From: Streptomyces sp. NBC_00102
Lineage (GTDB): Bacteria > Actinomycetota > Actinomycetes > Streptomycetales > Streptomycetaceae
NCBI RefSeq assembly: GCF_026343115.1
Contig: NZ_JAPEMC010000001.1
Span: forward strand, 4,359,501 to 4,423,500
DNA: 64,000 nucleotides
Direction of reading: 5' to 3'
Shown here: positions 35,126 through 44,717 of the stretch, one piece after another
Layout of the letters: every line of letters starts with the position of its first letter
Numbering within the stretch: the first letter of the stretch is position 1
Made by a program: the position numbers and the translations under genes
The notes under the pieces: model-generated
Databases searched by the model: none
What the model was told of the DNA's origin: nothing
The model's input: only the letters and a program-made list of their open reading frames with translations

Positions 35126-35222
35126 GTGCCGGCTCGCTTTCGTGCGGGGAGGAGGGCCACATCCTCGCCGATCGCGAACGGCGGCAGCCGGCCGGACGGC
35201 TCCGGCCGCCCCGCCCGGTCCG

Positions 35223-35888
35223 TCAGACCCCCTGCTTCGCCACGTACTCCCGCGCCGCCTTCAGCAACTCGGTGTGCAGCGCCTCGCCCGCCGGGAGCAC
35301 GCTCGGCAGCAGGGTGCGGTCGGTGAACGTGCGGAACGCCAGGGAGGCGGTCACCTCGTGGTCCGGGCGGTGGACGATCTCGATAGGGTCCCCGGCGCTG
35401 ATCGAACCGGGCGTGATGACCCGCAGGTACGCGCCGGTGACCGCCTCCTGGGTGAAGCGCTTCACCCAGCGCTCCTCCTGTACATGGCCCGCGAACGTCC
35501 GGCACGGTACGCGGCCGTCGGTCACCTCCAGGACCAGGTCCGGGCCGATCCGCCACCGCTCGCCGACCAGCGCCTCGCTGACCTCCAGGCCGAGGGTCGT
35601 CAGGTTCTCGCCGAAGATCCCGTTGGGCAGCGGCTTGCCCAGCTTCTCCTCCCAGGCGTCGAGCTCCTCCCGGGCGTACGCGTACACCGCCTGGTCGCTC
35701 CCGCCGTGGTGACGCAGGTCGCAGACGGCGTCCCCGGCCAGACCGCTGCCGCCGGTGCCCTTCGGACCCGGGTCGGTCACCGCCACCGGCCCCTCCACCG
35801 GGCGCTTGTCGATGCCGGTGAGGCCGTCGCGGGCACTGGAGTGCTCGGAGTGCCGGGGACTTCCGATGTTCACGGTCAGCAGATGCAT
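35223..35888 (-). CDS. MOSC domain-containing protein (YiiM-like)
   Basis: This is a 221-residue protein. AVCDLRHHGGSDQAVYAYAREELDAWEEKLGKPLPNGIFGENLTTLGLEVSEALVGERWRIG and VPCRTFAGHVQEERWVKRF carry the MOSC core with the conserved Cys in RVPCRTF. MOSC proteins bind molybdenum cofactor sulfur or catalyse N-hydroxylated compound reduction (YiiM type). The exact substrate is unknown. It is divergent from a LysR regulator, which may control it. Confidence 0.9.
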   Translation of the reverse strand: MHLLTVNIGSPRHSEHSSARDGLTGIDKRPVEGPVAVTDPGPKGTGGSGLAGDAVCDLRHHGGSDQAVYAYAREELDAWEEKLGKPLPNGIFGENLTTLGLEVSEALVGERWRIGPDLVLEVTDGRVPCRTFAGHVQEERWVKRFTQEAVTGAYLRVITPGSISAGDPIEIVHRPDHEVTASLAFRTFTDRTLLPSVLPAGEALHTELLKAAREYVAKQGV

Positions 35889-35968
35889 GGGGAAAGGTTA
35901 GAACGGCGGACATCAAAGCCGCATGCCTATTTTTCGCGATCACCAGAAGCGACGCTTATGGTGGAGGG

Positions 35969-36886
35969 GTGATCGAAGCCCGTCATCTCCGCGTCCTGCG
36001 TGCCGTCGCCACCACCGGCTCGTTCTCCGCCGCCGCCCGCGAACTGGGCTTCACCCAGCCCGCCGTCAGCCAGCAGATGAAGGCCCTGGAATCGTCGGTC
36101 GGCACGCCCCTGCTGATCCGTACCGGCCGGGAGATGCGGCTCACCCAGGCGGGCGAGGCCCTCGTGCGGCACGCCTCCGGCATCCTGGCCGGGCTGACCG
36201 CCGCCGAAGAGGAGGTCGCCGCCATCGCGGGGCTGCGCGCGGGCCGGGTCAGGCTCGTCTCCTTCCCCAGCGGCAGCTCCACCCTGGTCCCCGGTGCCCT
36301 GGCCGCACTGCGCGCCGAGCACCCCGGTACCCAGGTCTCGCTGGTGGAGGCGGAGCCGCCCCGGTCCGTGGAGATGCTCCGCGACGGGGACTGCGACATC
36401 GCGCTGGCGTTCCGGTACGGAAACACGGGCGACGGCGGCGGCGGTGAGGGCGGCGACGGCGACTGGGGCGACCTGGTGGTACGCCCGCTGCTCGCCGACC
36501 GGCTGATCGGCCTGCTGCCCGAGGACCACCGGCTGGCAGGGACGGAGGCGATCGACATCGACGAGCTCGCCGGGGACCCGTGGATCGCCGGCTGCCCGCG
36601 CTGCCGCCGGCAGCTCGTGGAGGTGTGCGAGGAGTCCGGCTTCACCCCCCGTATCGACTTCGCCACCGACGACTACCCCGCCGTGATCGGGCTGGTCGGT
36701 GCCGGGCTCGGGGTGGCGGTACTGCCCGCGCTGGCGATCGAGTCGGTACGCCCCAAGGGGGCCGTGACCGTGACGGTGGAGCCGCCCGTCGTGCGCGAGA
36801 TCGTGGCGCTGACACTGCCGGACCTGGCCCGGGTCCCGGCGGTGGCGGCCACGCTGGAACAACTGTCGCTCGCGGCGGCCCGCTGA
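35969..36886 (+). CDS. LysR-family transcriptional regulator
   Basis: This is a 305-residue regulator. The N-terminal helix-turn-helix MIEARHLRVLRAVATTGSFSAAARELGFTQPAVSQQMKALESSVGTPLLIRTGREMRLTQAGEAL is canonical. The C-terminal effector domain follows, with a Gly/Asp insert (NTGDGGGGEGGDGDWGD). GTG 35969 has a GGAGG only 1 base upstream, and TTATGG ends 9 bases before it, so the mRNA may be leaderless. The divergent MOSC gene, 80 bases away, is the most likely target. Confidence 0.92.
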   Translation: MIEARHLRVLRAVATTGSFSAAARELGFTQPAVSQQMKALESSVGTPLLIRTGREMRLTQAGEALVRHASGILAGLTAAEEEVAAIAGLRAGRVRLVSFPSGSSTLVPGALAALRAEHPGTQVSLVEAEPPRSVEMLRDGDCDIALAFRYGNTGDGGGGEGGDGDWGDLVVRPLLADRLIGLLPEDHRLAGTEAIDIDELAGDPWIAGCPRCRRQLVEVCEESGFTPRIDFATDDYPAVIGLVGAGLGVAVLPALAIESVRPKGAVTVTVEPPVVREIVALTLPDLARVPAVAATLEQLSLAAAR

Positions 36887-37049
36887 CGGCACGGTCGTAC
36901 CGACGGCGCGGCGGCGCCGACGGCGCCGACGGCGCGAGCCCACTGGCACGGCCCGTTGACAGCACGACGCTGCCCCGGTCCGTGGATGTCCCGGCGGGGC
37001 GGACCGTGGATGGTGAAACGTTCCTGCGGTACGGGGCGGCGCGGGCCGC

Positions 37050-37385
37050 TCAGTCGGGTCGCGCGCTGTCGCCGGGACCCGCGTGGGTGGACGCCGTGAT
37101 CAGGCGGTTGCGGGCGCGGCCCATCAGCTCTTCGCGCTCGTCCTCGGTCAGGCCGCCCCACACTCCGTAGGGCTCGCGCACGGCCAGTGCGTGGGCGGCG
37201 CACTCGGCACGTACCGGGCAGCGCATGCACACCTCTTTCGCCGAGGTCTCGCGGGCGCTCCGGGCGGCTCCGCGTTCGCCCTCGGGGTGGAAGAACAGTG
37301 AACTGTCGACCCCTCGGCAGGCCGCGAGCAGCTGCCAGTCCCACAGGTCCGCGTTGGGTCCGGGAAGGCGGGAGAAATCTGCCAT
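37050..37385 (-). CDS. whiD: WhiB-like sporulation regulator WhiD
   Basis: This is a 111-residue iron-sulfur protein. The start ATG 37385 has GAGGGGA upstream. The four cluster ligands are Cys23, Cys53, Cys56 and Cys62 (LLAACRG, VCMRCPVRAEC), followed by the GVWGG turn and a basic C-terminal DNA-contact region. WhiB-like proteins hold an NO- and O2-sensitive [4Fe-4S] cluster and act with the principal sigma factor. MADFSRLPGPNADLWDWQLLAACRGVDSSLFFHP identifies it as WhiD, needed for late spore maturation. It is divergent from bldM, as in S. coelicolor. Confidence 0.96.
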   Translation of the reverse strand: MADFSRLPGPNADLWDWQLLAACRGVDSSLFFHPEGERGAARSARETSAKEVCMRCPVRAECAAHALAVREPYGVWGGLTEDEREELMGRARNRLITASTHAGPGDSARPD

Positions 37386-37512
37386 TGCTTGTCCCCTCGA
37401 AACCGTGCTCTGCCGGAGACGTCGTCCCGGCAGTCGCAGTCCGTCGTCGTCCGTCGGTGGCCGATCCTCAGTTCCTCGGTGACCGGGAACCCTCAGTGAC
37501 CGAGCGTTCTCG

Positions 37513-37555
37513 GTGACCCAGGTCACGACCGTACATCTACGGTCGTAGTAGATGT
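37513..37555. promoter_or_regulatory. Nested inverted repeats upstream of whiD
   Basis: A GTGACC-CA-GGTCAC palindrome (37513-37526) fits the GTG-N6-GNCAC pattern reported for Streptomyces Crp. Next to it, ACGACCGT/ACGGTCGT (37525-37532 with 37539-37546) overlaps ACATCTAC/GTAGATGT (37533-37540 with 37548-37555). The last two stems share bases and cannot form together. Confidence 0.5.
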
Positions 37556-37721
37556 AAATATGACTGATTGCGAATCTAGTCACAGACACCAGCAAAAGGG
37601 AAGAAATCCCGCCAAATAGGGCACGCCAACCCGTGGACTTTCGGTTGAAGGGTGAAGCGCCCGCGTCGATCCGCTCCGTATGCGCACCTTCACGTAGAGT
37701 GCCGAACCCTACGGTCCGACC

Positions 37722-37749
37722 CGTAACTCTTTCGAGTGACCATCGTTGA
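37722..37749 (+). promoter_or_regulatory. Sigma-BldN-type promoter of bldM
   Basis: CGTAAC (37722-37727), a 16-base spacer, and CGTTGA (37744-37749) match the consensus described for the developmental ECF sigma factor BldN exactly in both hexamers and spacing. bldM is an established BldN target. Confidence 0.88.
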
Positions 37750-37872
37750 GAGTGCGGAGGCGGTTGGCGACGAACCGGCTCGGGCACATGTCCGAGGGGG
37801 TCAACCGCACAGGTGACGACTTGTATCAGCCTGGAGGCTCAAGGTGACGCACATCAGCTGCGGAGGACGGTC

Positions 37873-38484
37873 ATGACATCCGTCCTCGTCTGCGACGACT
37901 CCCCGCTCGCCCGAGAGGCGCTCCGTCGCGCGGTTGCGACCGTGCCCGGCGTCGAGCGTGTGACGACGGCGGCCAACGGCGAGGAAGTACTCCGCCGCTG
38001 GGGGGCCGACCGTTCGGATTTGATTCTGATGGACGTACGCATGCCCGGTCTGGGGGGAGTGGAGACCGTCCGACGGCTGCTCTCCGCCGATCCCGGTGCC
38101 CGGATCATCATGCTGACGGTCGCCGAGGACCTGGACGGTGTCGCGCTCGCGGTCGCCGCCGGTGCCCGCGGCTACCTGCACAAGGACGCCTCGCGCGCCG
38201 AGCTGCGGGCCACCGTGACCCAGGCCCTGGCCGACCCGACGTGGCGGCTCGCCCCGCGCCGGCTGCGGTCCGCGGAGATGGGTGCGGCCCCCACGCTCAC
38301 CGCGCGCGAGATCCAGGTGCTCGAAGGCATGAGCCACGGCCGTTCCAACGCGGAGATCGGGCGCGAGCTGTTCCTCTCCGAGGACACGGTCAAGACCCAC
38401 GCCCGCAGGCTCTTCAAGAAGCTCGGCGCCTCGGACCGGGCCCACGCGGTGGCGCTCGGATTCCGCTGGGGTCTGGTGCGCTGA
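37873..38484 (+). CDS. bldM: Response regulator BldM
   Basis: This 203-residue atypical response regulator is required for aerial hyphae. ATG 37873 has GGAGGA 5 bases upstream. The receiver domain has D8 and D9, D54 in LILMDVRMPG, and K in YLHKDASRAE. The C-terminal LuxR-type helix-turn-helix is LTAREIQVLEGMSHGRSNAEIGRELFLSEDTVKTHARRLFKKLGASDRAHAVALGF. In S. coelicolor BldM works without phosphorylation, as homodimer or as WhiI heterodimer. No sensor kinase is adjacent. A BldN-type promoter lies upstream. Confidence 0.96.
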   Translation: MTSVLVCDDSPLAREALRRAVATVPGVERVTTAANGEEVLRRWGADRSDLILMDVRMPGLGGVETVRRLLSADPGARIIMLTVAEDLDGVALAVAAGARGYLHKDASRAELRATVTQALADPTWRLAPRRLRSAEMGAAPTLTAREIQVLEGMSHGRSNAEIGRELFLSEDTVKTHARRLFKKLGASDRAHAVALGFRWGLVR

Positions 38485-38697
38485 GGGTCCGCCGGTGCCC
38501 ATGTGCCGGAATCGTCCCCGTCCGCGGACCCGCGGACGGGGCGACGGAGGGCACGAGTGGGGCCGCCCGCCCGTGGCGGGCCGGTCGCGGCGGCGGTGGG
38601 TGACGCTTCCCGGCCGATGACGCATCCTTGAGCTGTGGAGTTCCTCGGGAACGACGATTCGGACCAGCGGATCCAGCGGAAGGGGAGGGCGCAGGAC

Positions 38698-39363
38698 ATG
38701 ACATCCGGCGCACCCGCTCGTAACGCTTCGGTGCACAACTCTGAACGCGATGGCGCGGAGCGGTCGGCACCGAGGCACCATGGTCCGATGCGCGACGACG
38801 AGACGACGGTGATCGCTGCCCTGGTGCATCGGGCCGTGGACGGCGACGCGCAGGCGACACACGACCTGCTGGCCCATGTCCACCCCCTCGCACTGCGGTA
38901 CTGCCGGTCCCGGCTGAACCGGCTGCCCGGTGACGCCCGTCACTTCGTCGAGGACCTGGCGCAGGAGGTCTGCGTGGCGGTGCTCATGGCGCTGCCGCGC
39001 TACCGCGACACCGGCCGCCCCTTCGAGGCGTTCGTCTTCGCCATCGCCGGACACAAGGTCGCCGACCTCCAGCGCGCCGCGATGCGCCACCCGGGTTCCA
39101 CGGCCGTCCCGTCCGACGAGATGCCCGAACGCCCCGACGACTCCCTCGGCCCGGAGGAACGCGCCCTGCTCAGCAGTGACGCCGCCTGGGCCAAGAAGCT
39201 CCTCGCCAACCTCCCGGAGAACCAGCGCGAGCTGCTCGTCCTGCGGGTCGCGGTCGGACTGACCGCCGAGGAGACCGGACAGATGCTGGGGATGTCCCCG
39301 GGCGCCGTACGCGTCGCCCAGCACCGCGCGCTCAGCCGGCTGCGAGCCCTCGCCGAGCAGTGA
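38698..39363 (+). CDS. RNA polymerase sigma factor (ECF-like)
   Basis: This is a protein of about 221 residues. ATG 38698 is chosen because AGGGGAGG lies 9 bases upstream; GTG 38635 and ATG 38788 are alternatives. Region 2 is [62 protein letters not shown]; region 4 is [51 protein letters not shown]. No anti-sigma gene is adjacent. Its place between bldM and guaB is conserved in Streptomyces; it may be the ShbA type that drives hrdB, which I recall but cannot confirm from sequence. Confidence 0.88.
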   Translation: MTSGAPARNASVHNSERDGAERSAPRHHGPMRDDETTVIAALVHRAVDGDAQATHDLLAHVHPLALRYCRSRLNRLPGDARHFVEDLAQEVCVAVLMALPRYRDTGRPFEAFVFAIAGHKVADLQRAAMRHPGSTAVPSDEMPERPDDSLGPEERALLSSDAAWAKKLLANLPENQRELLVLRVAVGLTAEETGQMLGMSPGAVRVAQHRALSRLRALAEQ

Positions 39364-39440
39364 CTTCGGCCGCACCCGCGGCGGCGTCTCCCGGTCCGGC
39401 CCCCGGTTTCCCCGGCGTTCCGGGCTTCTGTAGGAATCTA

Positions 39441-41039
<1,599 letters not shown>

Positions 41040-41054
41040 CACCCGCGCGGTGCG

Positions 41055-41090
41055 GGAGGGGCGGGCCGGGGTTCCCCGGGCCGCCCCTCC
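41055..41090 (+). terminator. Hairpin between guaB and the GuaB3-type gene
   Basis: Arms 41055-41071 and 41074-41090 pair with one mismatch around a TT centre. It is a probable terminator, though GC-rich and without a U tract. Confidence 0.5.
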
Positions 41091-41146
41091 GCCGTGTGTC
41101 GGGGATACTGGTCAGCGCAGACGTAGAGGGAAAGAGGCCACACATC

Positions 41147-42271
41147 GTGACTGAGATCGAGATCGGGCGCGGCAAGCGCGGCCGCCGGGCGTACGCATTC
41201 GACGACATCGCTGTCGTACCGAGCCGCAGGACCCGGGACCCGAAGGAGGTCTCGATCGCCTGGCAGATCGACGCCTACCGCTTCGAGCTGCCGTTCCTGG
41301 CAGCTCCCATGGACTCCGTCGTCTCCCCGCAGCACGCCATCCGCATCGGTGAGCTGGGCGGGCTCGGCGTCCTCAACCTGGAAGGTCTCTGGACCCGCCA
41401 CGAGGACCCGCAGCCGCTGCTCGACGAGATCGCCGAGATGCCGGTCGAGACCGCGACCCGTCGCCTCCAGGAGATCTACTCCGCGCCGATCCAGGAGGAG
41501 CTGATCGGACAGCGCATCAAGGAGGTGCGCGACTCCGGTGTCGTCACCGCCGCCGCGCTCTCCCCGCAGCGCACCGCCCAGTTCTCCAAGGCCGTCGTCG
41601 ACGCCGGGGTGGACATCTTCGTCATCCGCGGTACGACCGTCTCCGCCGAGCACGTCTCCGGTGCCGCCGAGCCGCTCAACCTCAAGCAGTTCATCTACGA
41701 GCTGGACGTCCCGGTCATCGTCGGCGGCTGCGCCACGTACACCGCGGCCCTGCACCTGATGCGCACCGGAGCGGCGGGTGTCCTGGTCGGCTTCGGCGGC
41801 GGCGCCGCGCACACCACCCGCAACGTCTTCGGCATCCAGGTGCCGATGGCGACCGCGGTGGCGGACGTGGCGGGTGCCCGCCGCGACTACATGGACGAGT
41901 CCGGCGGCCGGTACGTGCACGTCATCGCCGACGGTGGCGTGGGCTGGTCCGGCGACCTGCCGAAGGCCATCGCCTGCGGTGCCGACGCCGTGATGATGGG
42001 CTCCCCGCTGGCCCGCGCCACCGATGCTCCGGGCCGCGGCCGCCACTGGGGCATGGAGGCCGTCCACGAGGACGTGCCGCGCGGCAAGCTGGTGGACCTC
42101 GGCTCGGTCGGTACGACCGAGGAGGTGCTGACCGGTCCGTCGCACACCCCGGACGGCTCGATGAACATCTTCGGCGCCCTGCGCCGCGCGATGGCCACCA
42201 CCGGCTACAGCGACCTCAAGGAGTTCCAGCGCGTCGAGGTGACGGTGGCGGACTCGCAGCACCGCCGCTGA
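41147..42271 (+). CDS. GuaB3 family IMP dehydrogenase-related protein
   Basis: This is a 374-residue paralogue of IMP dehydrogenase. GTG 41147 has AAAGAGG upstream. It keeps the barrel (RAYAFDDIAVVPSRRTRDPKEVSIAWQIDAYRFELPFLAAPMDSVVSP, VHVIADGGVGWSGDLPKAIACGADAVMMGSPLA) but lacks the CBS domains. The usual GxGSxCxTR loop is replaced by VIVGGCATYTAALHLMRTGAAGVLVGFGGGAAHTTRNV. Actinobacterial proteins of this class sit next to guaB; cyanobacterial GuaB3 has recently been described as an active IMP dehydrogenase subfamily. Activity here is unproven. Confidence 0.92.
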   Translation: MTEIEIGRGKRGRRAYAFDDIAVVPSRRTRDPKEVSIAWQIDAYRFELPFLAAPMDSVVSPQHAIRIGELGGLGVLNLEGLWTRHEDPQPLLDEIAEMPVETATRRLQEIYSAPIQEELIGQRIKEVRDSGVVTAAALSPQRTAQFSKAVVDAGVDIFVIRGTTVSAEHVSGAAEPLNLKQFIYELDVPVIVGGCATYTAALHLMRTGAAGVLVGFGGGAAHTTRNVFGIQVPMATAVADVAGARRDYMDESGGRYVHVIADGGVGWSGDLPKAIACGADAVMMGSPLARATDAPGRGRHWGMEAVHEDVPRGKLVDLGSVGTTEEVLTGPSHTPDGSMNIFGALRRAMATTGYSDLKEFQRVEVTVADSQHRR

Positions 42272-42280
42272 TCCGTACCG

Positions 42281-42332
42281 CACACGCAGAGGGTCCCGGC
42301 CACCACATGGTGGCCGGGACCCTCTGCGTGTG
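42281..42332. terminator. Long bidirectional terminator
   Basis: A perfect 24-bp stem (42281-42304 with 42309-42332) with loop ACAT sits between the convergent GuaB3-type and membrane-protein genes. Confidence 0.9.
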
Positions 42333-42342
42333 CCCGGACTCG

Positions 42343-43050
42343 TCAGTCGGAGATCTTCTTGGCGGCCGAGAACGAGGCGAAACCGGCGATCCCGAAGAAG
42401 ACGACGCTGAGGAAGTCGGTGTCTTCCTTCCAGATGTCCTGGAGCACGCCGAAGTGCTGGAAGAACATGTCCGAGACGGAGACCGGGAGCTGCTTCGAGG
42501 CCATGATCGCGTCGGCGAGCAGCTGGCCGAAGTAGACCGAGCCCAGCGAGAACACCACGGCGGCGATCGGCAGCAGGGGGTTGCGGCCGCCGACCTTGCC
42601 GGCGACCCAGCCGACGAGCAGGCCGACGACGACCGCCGCGTAGACGAACTCGCGCTCGGTGGAGCCGGTGATGCCGCCGTAGATCGCGCCGACCGCGAGG
42701 GCCGTGCCGAAGGAGGCGAGCAGGCCGAGGGCCAGGTTGTTGCGGACCGGAGCGGCGACGGGCGCGAACGGCGTCCCCACGAACTGGCCCGGCTGGCCCG
42801 GCTGGCCGGGCTGCTGCTGTGCGAAGGGGTTTCCGGTGGGCGCGCCCGGGGCTGCGGGGTAGACCGGCGCTCCGGTCGGGGGCGGCAGGGGGGCTCCGGC
42901 GGGCGGGGCCGCGGGCGACCCGGTCGGTGCCGCCGCCGGCGCCGCGGGCTGCGCGGCGGCGTACGGGTTGCCCTCGACGGGCTGCCCGCCGGCGGGCAGC
43001 CCGCCGGCGGGCGGCTGGGGCTGGCTGGGCGGCGGCACGGGCTGGCTCAT
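42343..43050 (-). CDS. Pro-rich membrane protein of unknown function
   Basis: This is a 235-residue protein from ATG 43050 (MSQPVPPPSQPQPPAGGLPAGGQP...). The N-terminal 105 residues are low-complexity Pro/Ala/Gly/Gln. Three to four hydrophobic helices follow (LALGLLASFGTALAVGAIYGGI, FVYAAVVVGLLVGWVAGKVGG, LLPIAAVVFSLGSVYFGQLLADAI, FLSVVFFGIAGFASFSAAKKI). The Pro-rich cytoplasmic tail plus small membrane domain is a common actinobacterial layout. I do not recognise a family function. Confidence 0.8.
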   Translation of the reverse strand: MSQPVPPPSQPQPPAGGLPAGGQPVEGNPYAAAQPAAPAAAPTGSPAAPPAGAPLPPPTGAPVYPAAPGAPTGNPFAQQQPGQPGQPGQFVGTPFAPVAAPVRNNLALGLLASFGTALAVGAIYGGITGSTEREFVYAAVVVGLLVGWVAGKVGGRNPLLPIAAVVFSLGSVYFGQLLADAIMASKQLPVSVSDMFFQHFGVLQDIWKEDTDFLSVVFFGIAGFASFSAAKKISD

Positions 43051-43200
43051 GGTGAAAATCCCCCGGGGACGGATGCGCGCACGAGTGTGCGACAGATGCG
43101 CACGACTGTGCGCAAGGTGACGCCGCAGGCTAGCAGTCGCCTGTGACATCGCCCCACCGGTATTCGCGGCCGCCCCCGCTCACCACGCGGTGCCCGTCCG

Positions 43201-44466
43201 TCACAGCCGGTGTGCTGCCCCCGCCGGAGTGGCCCCCCGGGTGTCGAGCAGCAGCTGCGCCTTCACCGCGAGCCCCTGGAGGTCGTACGTCCGGTGGTGC
43301 TGGAGGAGCAGCGTCAGATCGGCCGCCGCCGCCGCCTCGTACAGCGAGTCGGCGCGGGGGACGGGGGCGTCGCGGACGCGCCAGTCCAGGACGTGCGGGT
43401 CGTGGTAGCCGATCTGGGCGCCCAGGTCCATCAGGCGGCTCGCGATCTCCCGGGCCGGGGACGCCTCCTGGTCGGCGCTGTCCGGCTTGTAGGTGACGCC
43501 GAGGAGGAGGACGCGGGCGCCGCGCACGGACTTGCCGTGCTCGTTCAGCAGGGTGGCGCTGCGCCGGATCACGTAGCTCGGCATGCGGTCGTTGATCTCC
43601 TGCGCCATGGAGACCAGCCGCAGCGGCGAGCCGGCGGCGGCCCGGCCGGGGTACGGGACGCCGCCGGGGTCCAGCGGGACGCCGTGGCCGCCGACCCCGG
43701 GGCCCGGGCGGAACGCCTGGAAGCCGAAGGGCTTGGTCTCCGCGCACCGGACGACGTCCCAGAGGTCGACGCCCATCTCGTGGCAGAGCACCGCCATCTC
43801 GTTGACGAGGGCGATGTTCACGTGCCGGAAGTTGGTCTCCAGCACCTTGGTCATCTCCGCCTCGCGCGGCCCCCTGGCGCGTACCACCTTGTCGGTGAGC
43901 CGGCCGTAGAACGCGGCGGCGGACTCTGTGCAGGCGGGGGTGAGACCGCCGATGACCTGCGGGGTGTTCGCGTAGGTATGGGTGCGGTTGCCGGGGTCCA
44001 GCCGGCCGGGGGAGCAGGCGAGGTGGAAGTCGCGGCCCGCGCGCAGCCCGGAGCCCTCTTCGAGCAGCCCGCGCAGCAGGTTCTCGGTGGTGCCGGGGGG
44101 TACGGCCGATGCCAGCAGCACCGTGGTGTGCGGGCGCAGCCGGGCGGCCAGGGCGCGGGCGGCGTCGCCCAGGGCCGTCAGGTCGACGGTGCGGTCGGCG
44201 CCGAGGGGGGTGGGGGAGCAGATCACGGCGGTGCGCACCCGGCCGAGTTCGGTGGCGTTGGTGGTGGGGCGGAAGCCCCGGGAGAGCATCCTGCGGACCT
44301 CGGACGCGGTGAGCGATCCCTCGACCGGGGTGCGGCCCGCGCTGAGATCCGCGTACGGGCGGGGATCGGTGTCGTAGCCGATGGTGTCGATACCGGCGGC
44401 GACCGCTGCCTGGGCGAGGGGCAGGCCGAGGTGGCCGAGGCCGATGACCGCGAGGTCTGCGGGCAT
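43201..44466 (-). CDS. UDP-glucose/GDP-mannose dehydrogenase family protein lacking the catalytic Cys
   Basis: This is a 421-residue protein of the UGD/WecC family. The N-terminal NAD fold is LAVIGLGHLGLPLAQAAVAAGIDTIGYD. AEMTKVLETNFRHVNIALVNEMAVLCHEMGVDLWDVV is the conserved helix region, and GARVLLLGVTYKPDSADQEASPAREIASRL is the C-terminal domain. The active-site loop, normally GVGGHC-x-P-x-D, reads GVGGHGVPLDP: residue 262 is Gly (codon at 43681-43683) where the nucleophilic Cys should be. Oxidation to the uronic acid is therefore doubtful. Divergent from glpD. Confidence 0.85.
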   Translation of the reverse strand: MPADLAVIGLGHLGLPLAQAAVAAGIDTIGYDTDPRPYADLSAGRTPVEGSLTASEVRRMLSRGFRPTTNATELGRVRTAVICSPTPLGADRTVDLTALGDAARALAARLRPHTTVLLASAVPPGTTENLLRGLLEEGSGLRAGRDFHLACSPGRLDPGNRTHTYANTPQVIGGLTPACTESAAAFYGRLTDKVVRARGPREAEMTKVLETNFRHVNIALVNEMAVLCHEMGVDLWDVVRCAETKPFGFQAFRPGPGVGGHGVPLDPGGVPYPGRAAAGSPLRLVSMAQEINDRMPSYVIRRSATLLNEHGKSVRGARVLLLGVTYKPDSADQEASPAREIASRLMDLGAQIGYHDPHVLDWRVRDAPVPRADSLYEAAAAADLTLLLQHHRTYDLQGLAVKAQLLLDTRGATPAGAAHRL

Positions 44467-44544
44467 GCGAGGGGCCGTCCTTCCCTAGGGTCTTGGGGAC
44501 CGAAGCGCAACCGCTGTGGGCCGTGCTATGTCAGACTAGGCGTA

Positions 44545-44566
44545 AATATGACCTATATGTCGTATT
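44545..44566. promoter_or_regulatory. AT-rich imperfect palindrome in the glpD divergent region
   Basis: AATATGAC-CTATAT-GTCGTATT has 8-base arms with one mismatch. It lies between the sugar dehydrogenase and glpD genes and may be an operator for either. Confidence 0.45.
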
Positions 44567-44717
44567 CGACGTCCCCCGTCATCGGGGTGTTGTCCACAGG
44601 CGGTGGCTGAAGTCGCCCGTCGCGGACAGAATCGGGACGTGGGCACGACCGGCCCGGCCGGACGGTCACGGACGCACCGCCCGATGACCGCCCACCCCGA
44701 TCCACCGGGAGGCAGAG

